The position numbers and the translations under genes were made by a program. From NCBI RefSeq assembly GCF_004827385.1, contig NZ_SRXN01000007.1, positions 1 to 64,000 on the forward strand: a stretch of DNA of 64,000 nt. The letters are read 5' to 3'. Each line of letters starts with the position of its first letter. Within the stretch, counting starts at the first letter, position 1. The stretch is from Ensifer sp. MPMI2T (GTDB lineage: Bacteria > Pseudomonadota > Alphaproteobacteria > Rhizobiales > Rhizobiaceae). The notes under the pieces were generated by a model. The model worked only from the letters and a program-made list of their open reading frames with translations, had not been told where the DNA came from and did not search any database. Of the stretch, positions 62,426 through 64,000 are shown piece by piece.

Positions 62426-63571
62426 TCAATCCTTCAACACCACGCCAGCGTCTTCGCCGAAGGAGACCCACACCTGCTGGTCATAGCCAAGCGGATCCTC
62501 GACGGCGCGCACGGCATTCAACGACGATGCCTTGACGACCTTGCCGTCCTTCAGACGAATGTGGAAGACGGTCATGTCGCCCAGATAGCCGATGTCCCAG
62601 ATCTCGCCTTCGGCTGCGTTGAGCGGCGCGTGTTGAGGCGCCTGCCGGGTGACCCGGATCTTTTCCGGCCGAATGGCAACGGCAGCCCTGGCTCCCGTCG
62701 AAAGCTTCTCCGACGAGGCCATCCGGATCGGAACGCCACCCGCCGTCTCGACGCGGACGCGGCCGTCCTCCGCAGTGGCGACCGTGCCGTCGAAAATGTT
62801 GACGTCGCCGATGAAGTCCGCGACGAAGCGGGAATTCGGCGCCTCGTAGATTTCCGCCGGCGTCGCCACCTGAATGACCTTGCCGTAGCTCATGACGGCG
62901 ATGCGGTCGGCCATGGTCATGGCCTCTTCCTGGTCATGGGTGACAATGACGAAGGTCAGGCCCAGTTGCTGCTGCAGGTCCATCAACTCGAACTGGGTTT
63001 CCTCGCGCAGCTTCTTGTCGAGTGCGCCAAGCGGCTCGTCGAGCAACAGTACCTTGGGGCGCTTGGCGAGCGAGCGGGCGAGCGCCACGCGCTGGCGCTG
63101 GCCGCCCGAAAGCTGATGCGGCTTGCGCTTGGCGAATTTCTCGAGCTTGACGAGCTTCAGCATCTGCGCAACGCGCTCGGCAATATCCGCCTTCGGCATG
63201 CCGTCCTGCTTCAGACCGAAGGCAATGTTGCTCTCGACGGTCATATGCGGAAACAGCGCGTAGGACTGGAACATCATGTTGACGGGTCGCCGATATGGCG
63301 GAATGCCCGCGAGATTCTGGCCGTCGAGAATGATCTCACCCGACGTCGGCTGCTCGAAACCGGCAAGCATGCGCAGCAAGGTTGATTTCCCGCAGCCGGA
63401 GGCGCCCAGAAGGGCGAAGAACTCCCGGGTGTAGATGTTCAACGAAAGGTCGTCGACGGCCGTGAAGTCTCCGAACTTCTTGGTTACGTTCTTGAAGGAA
63501 ATGAATGGTTTGGAGGCCGGATCCGCCCATGGGGCGAAGGACCGCCGGATACTGCCGAGAGACTTCATCAT
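62426..63571 (-). CDS. potG: Putrescine/polyamine ABC transporter ATPase PotG
   Basis: A 381-residue ATPase: Walker A GASGCGKST, signature LSGGQRQR, Walker B VLLLDEPLGALD and His in VTHDQEEAM. The C-terminal TOBE domain (about 290-380) is typical of the PotA/PotG group. A full RIME element separates it from potF, so it could have partly independent mRNA levels. Confidence 0.93.
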   Translation of the reverse strand: MMKSLGSIRRSFAPWADPASKPFISFKNVTKKFGDFTAVDDLSLNIYTREFFALLGASGCGKSTLLRMLAGFEQPTSGEIILDGQNLAGIPPYRRPVNMMFQSYALFPHMTVESNIAFGLKQDGMPKADIAERVAQMLKLVKLEKFAKRKPHQLSGGQRQRVALARSLAKRPKVLLLDEPLGALDKKLREETQFELMDLQQQLGLTFVIVTHDQEEAMTMADRIAVMSYGKVIQVATPAEIYEAPNSRFVADFIGDVNIFDGTVATAEDGRVRVETAGGVPIRMASSEKLSTGARAAVAIRPEKIRVTRQAPQHAPLNAAEGEIWDIGYLGDMTVFHIRLKDGKVVKASSLNAVRAVEDPLGYDQQVWVSFGEDAGVVLKD

Positions 63572-63615
63572 CTATCCCCGAGTGACACAGCCGATGGGCG
63601 CGCACCGTCGTGATC

Positions 63616-63714
63616 CTACAGCGCCGCGCGTCTTATCAGACGCGCAAAGGACGCTGTAGCACTTTGGATTGCTGCATGTTTAAATCAGATACGATTTGAG
63701 GAAACATGCAGTAG
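63616..63714 (+). repeat. RIME-type element, full length
   Basis: Palindrome A (CTACAGCGCCGCGCGTC ... GACGCTGTAG) plus palindrome B (CTGCATGTTTAAATCAGA ... GAAACATGCAG), arranged as at 4528 and lying inside the pot operon between potF and potG. Confidence 0.85.
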
Positions 63715-63783
63715 CGCCCATTTCAATCTTACGCCGAGCAGGAGACGGGCAAAAACAACGACACGTCTTTCCTCGTCGCCCGC

Positions 63784-63820
63784 TCCAAAAAAATTGCCCG
63801 GATCTTGGAGCCGGGCAATT
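63784..63820 (-). terminator. Terminator/attenuator after potF
   Basis: On the minus strand AATTGCCCGG ... CCGGGCAATTTTTTTGG: 10-base stem (plus 63792-63801 with 63811-63820), 9-base loop and a run of seven T. It lies 11 bases after the potF stop and would reduce read-through into potGHI. Confidence 0.88.
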
Positions 63821-63831
63821 CATTTCCGATC

Positions 63832-64000
63832 TTACTGGCCAGTGACGACCTTGGTCCAAAGCCGGGTCAACGCCCGTTGCTCCTTGGGCTCGAACGGCGT
63901 GACGGTGAACAGCTTCTGCATCACCTCGTCTGACGGATAGATAGCCGTGTCTTCCAACACTTCCTTGTCCAGGAACTGCTGAGAGGCCTTGTTGCCATTG
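63832..64000 (-). CDS. potF: Putrescine/polyamine-binding protein PotF, C-terminal part
   Basis: The last 55 codons of a gene that begins beyond the window. The residues include NKASQQFLDKEVLEDTAIYPSDEV and TPFEPKEQRALTRLWTKVVTGQ, matching the C-terminus of PotF/SpuD-type polyamine-binding proteins. Followed by a strong terminator and then potGHI, the standard operon order. Confidence 0.85.
   Translation of the reverse strand, partial: NGNKASQQFLDKEVLEDTAIYPSDEVMQKLFTVTPFEPKEQRALTRLWTKVVTGQ

Overview
The window looks like chromosomal DNA of a Sinorhizobium/Ensifer-type alphaproteobacterium (Rhizobiaceae). The evidence is the set of genes on the right half: a rirA iron regulator beside an AfuA/FbpA ferric-binding protein, a dppABCDF operon, a CbrA-type PdhS-family kinase, a phasin, acetoacetyl-CoA synthetase (acsA2) and potFGHI. 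A NepR/PhyR pair of the general stress response, several RIME-type mosaic palindromes, and a tRNA-His with A73 and no encoded G-1 also fit. From memory, the order from about 29 kb to the right end resembles the S. meliloti SMc00770-SMc00800 segment; this was not checked by alignment.

Layout. 0-4.4 kb: fragment of an unknown gene, a receiver-like hypothetical, an OmpR/EnvZ-type two-component system and a divergent MipA/OmpV outer membrane protein. 4.9-12.7 kb: a patatin-like lipoprotein, then an RND efflux operon (outer membrane lipoprotein, adaptor, 1029-residue pump) followed by an ICMT/PEMT-type methyltransferase. 12.7-24.8 kb: an apparently accessory catabolic cluster of two divergent operons flanked on both sides by gene-poor spacers. 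24.9-32.7 kb: small envelope and stress genes, an AraD1-like FAH-family enzyme, a D-amino-acid dehydrogenase-like oxidoreductase and MgtC. Four sites matching the EcfG/RpoE2 promoter (GGAAC-N16/17-CGTT) lie between 30.6 and 35.7 kb, with a fifth at 26.6 kb. 33.0-34.1 kb: the NepR/PhyR pair. 35.8-45.2 kb: ridA, dppABCDF, a LuxR-type regulator, a single-domain response regulator, rirA and fbpA. 45.3-64 kb: M48 protease, DUF898 protein, mmsA with a LysR regulator, tRNA-His, phasin, cbrA, ferric permease, acsA2, AsmA protein and the polyamine transporter potIHG with the end of potF.

The most interesting system is the 13.1-23.9 kb cluster. The leftward operon encodes a GntR/FCD regulator, an AP-endonuclease-2-fold isomerase/dehydratase, a complete polar-amino-acid-type ABC importer, AroE, an HpaF-type tautomerase, AroQ and a Gfo/Idh/MocA oxidoreductase. 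The rightward operon encodes an intradiol ring-cleavage dioxygenase, an HpaH-type hydratase, an HpaI-type aldolase and a solute-binding-like protein with no signal peptide. Enzymes normally used after extradiol (meta) cleavage are thus paired with an intradiol dioxygenase and quinate/shikimate-type enzymes. The extradiol dioxygenase HpaD and semialdehyde dehydrogenase HpaE are absent. A coherent reading (inference) is that a quinate/shikimate-like compound is aromatised to a vicinal triol. Intradiol cleavage of a triol would give a 2-hydroxymuconate-type acid directly, and the hpaF/H/I-like enzymes would finish its breakdown. Nearly identical operator-like palindromes sit inside the -35/-10 spacers of both divergent promoters.
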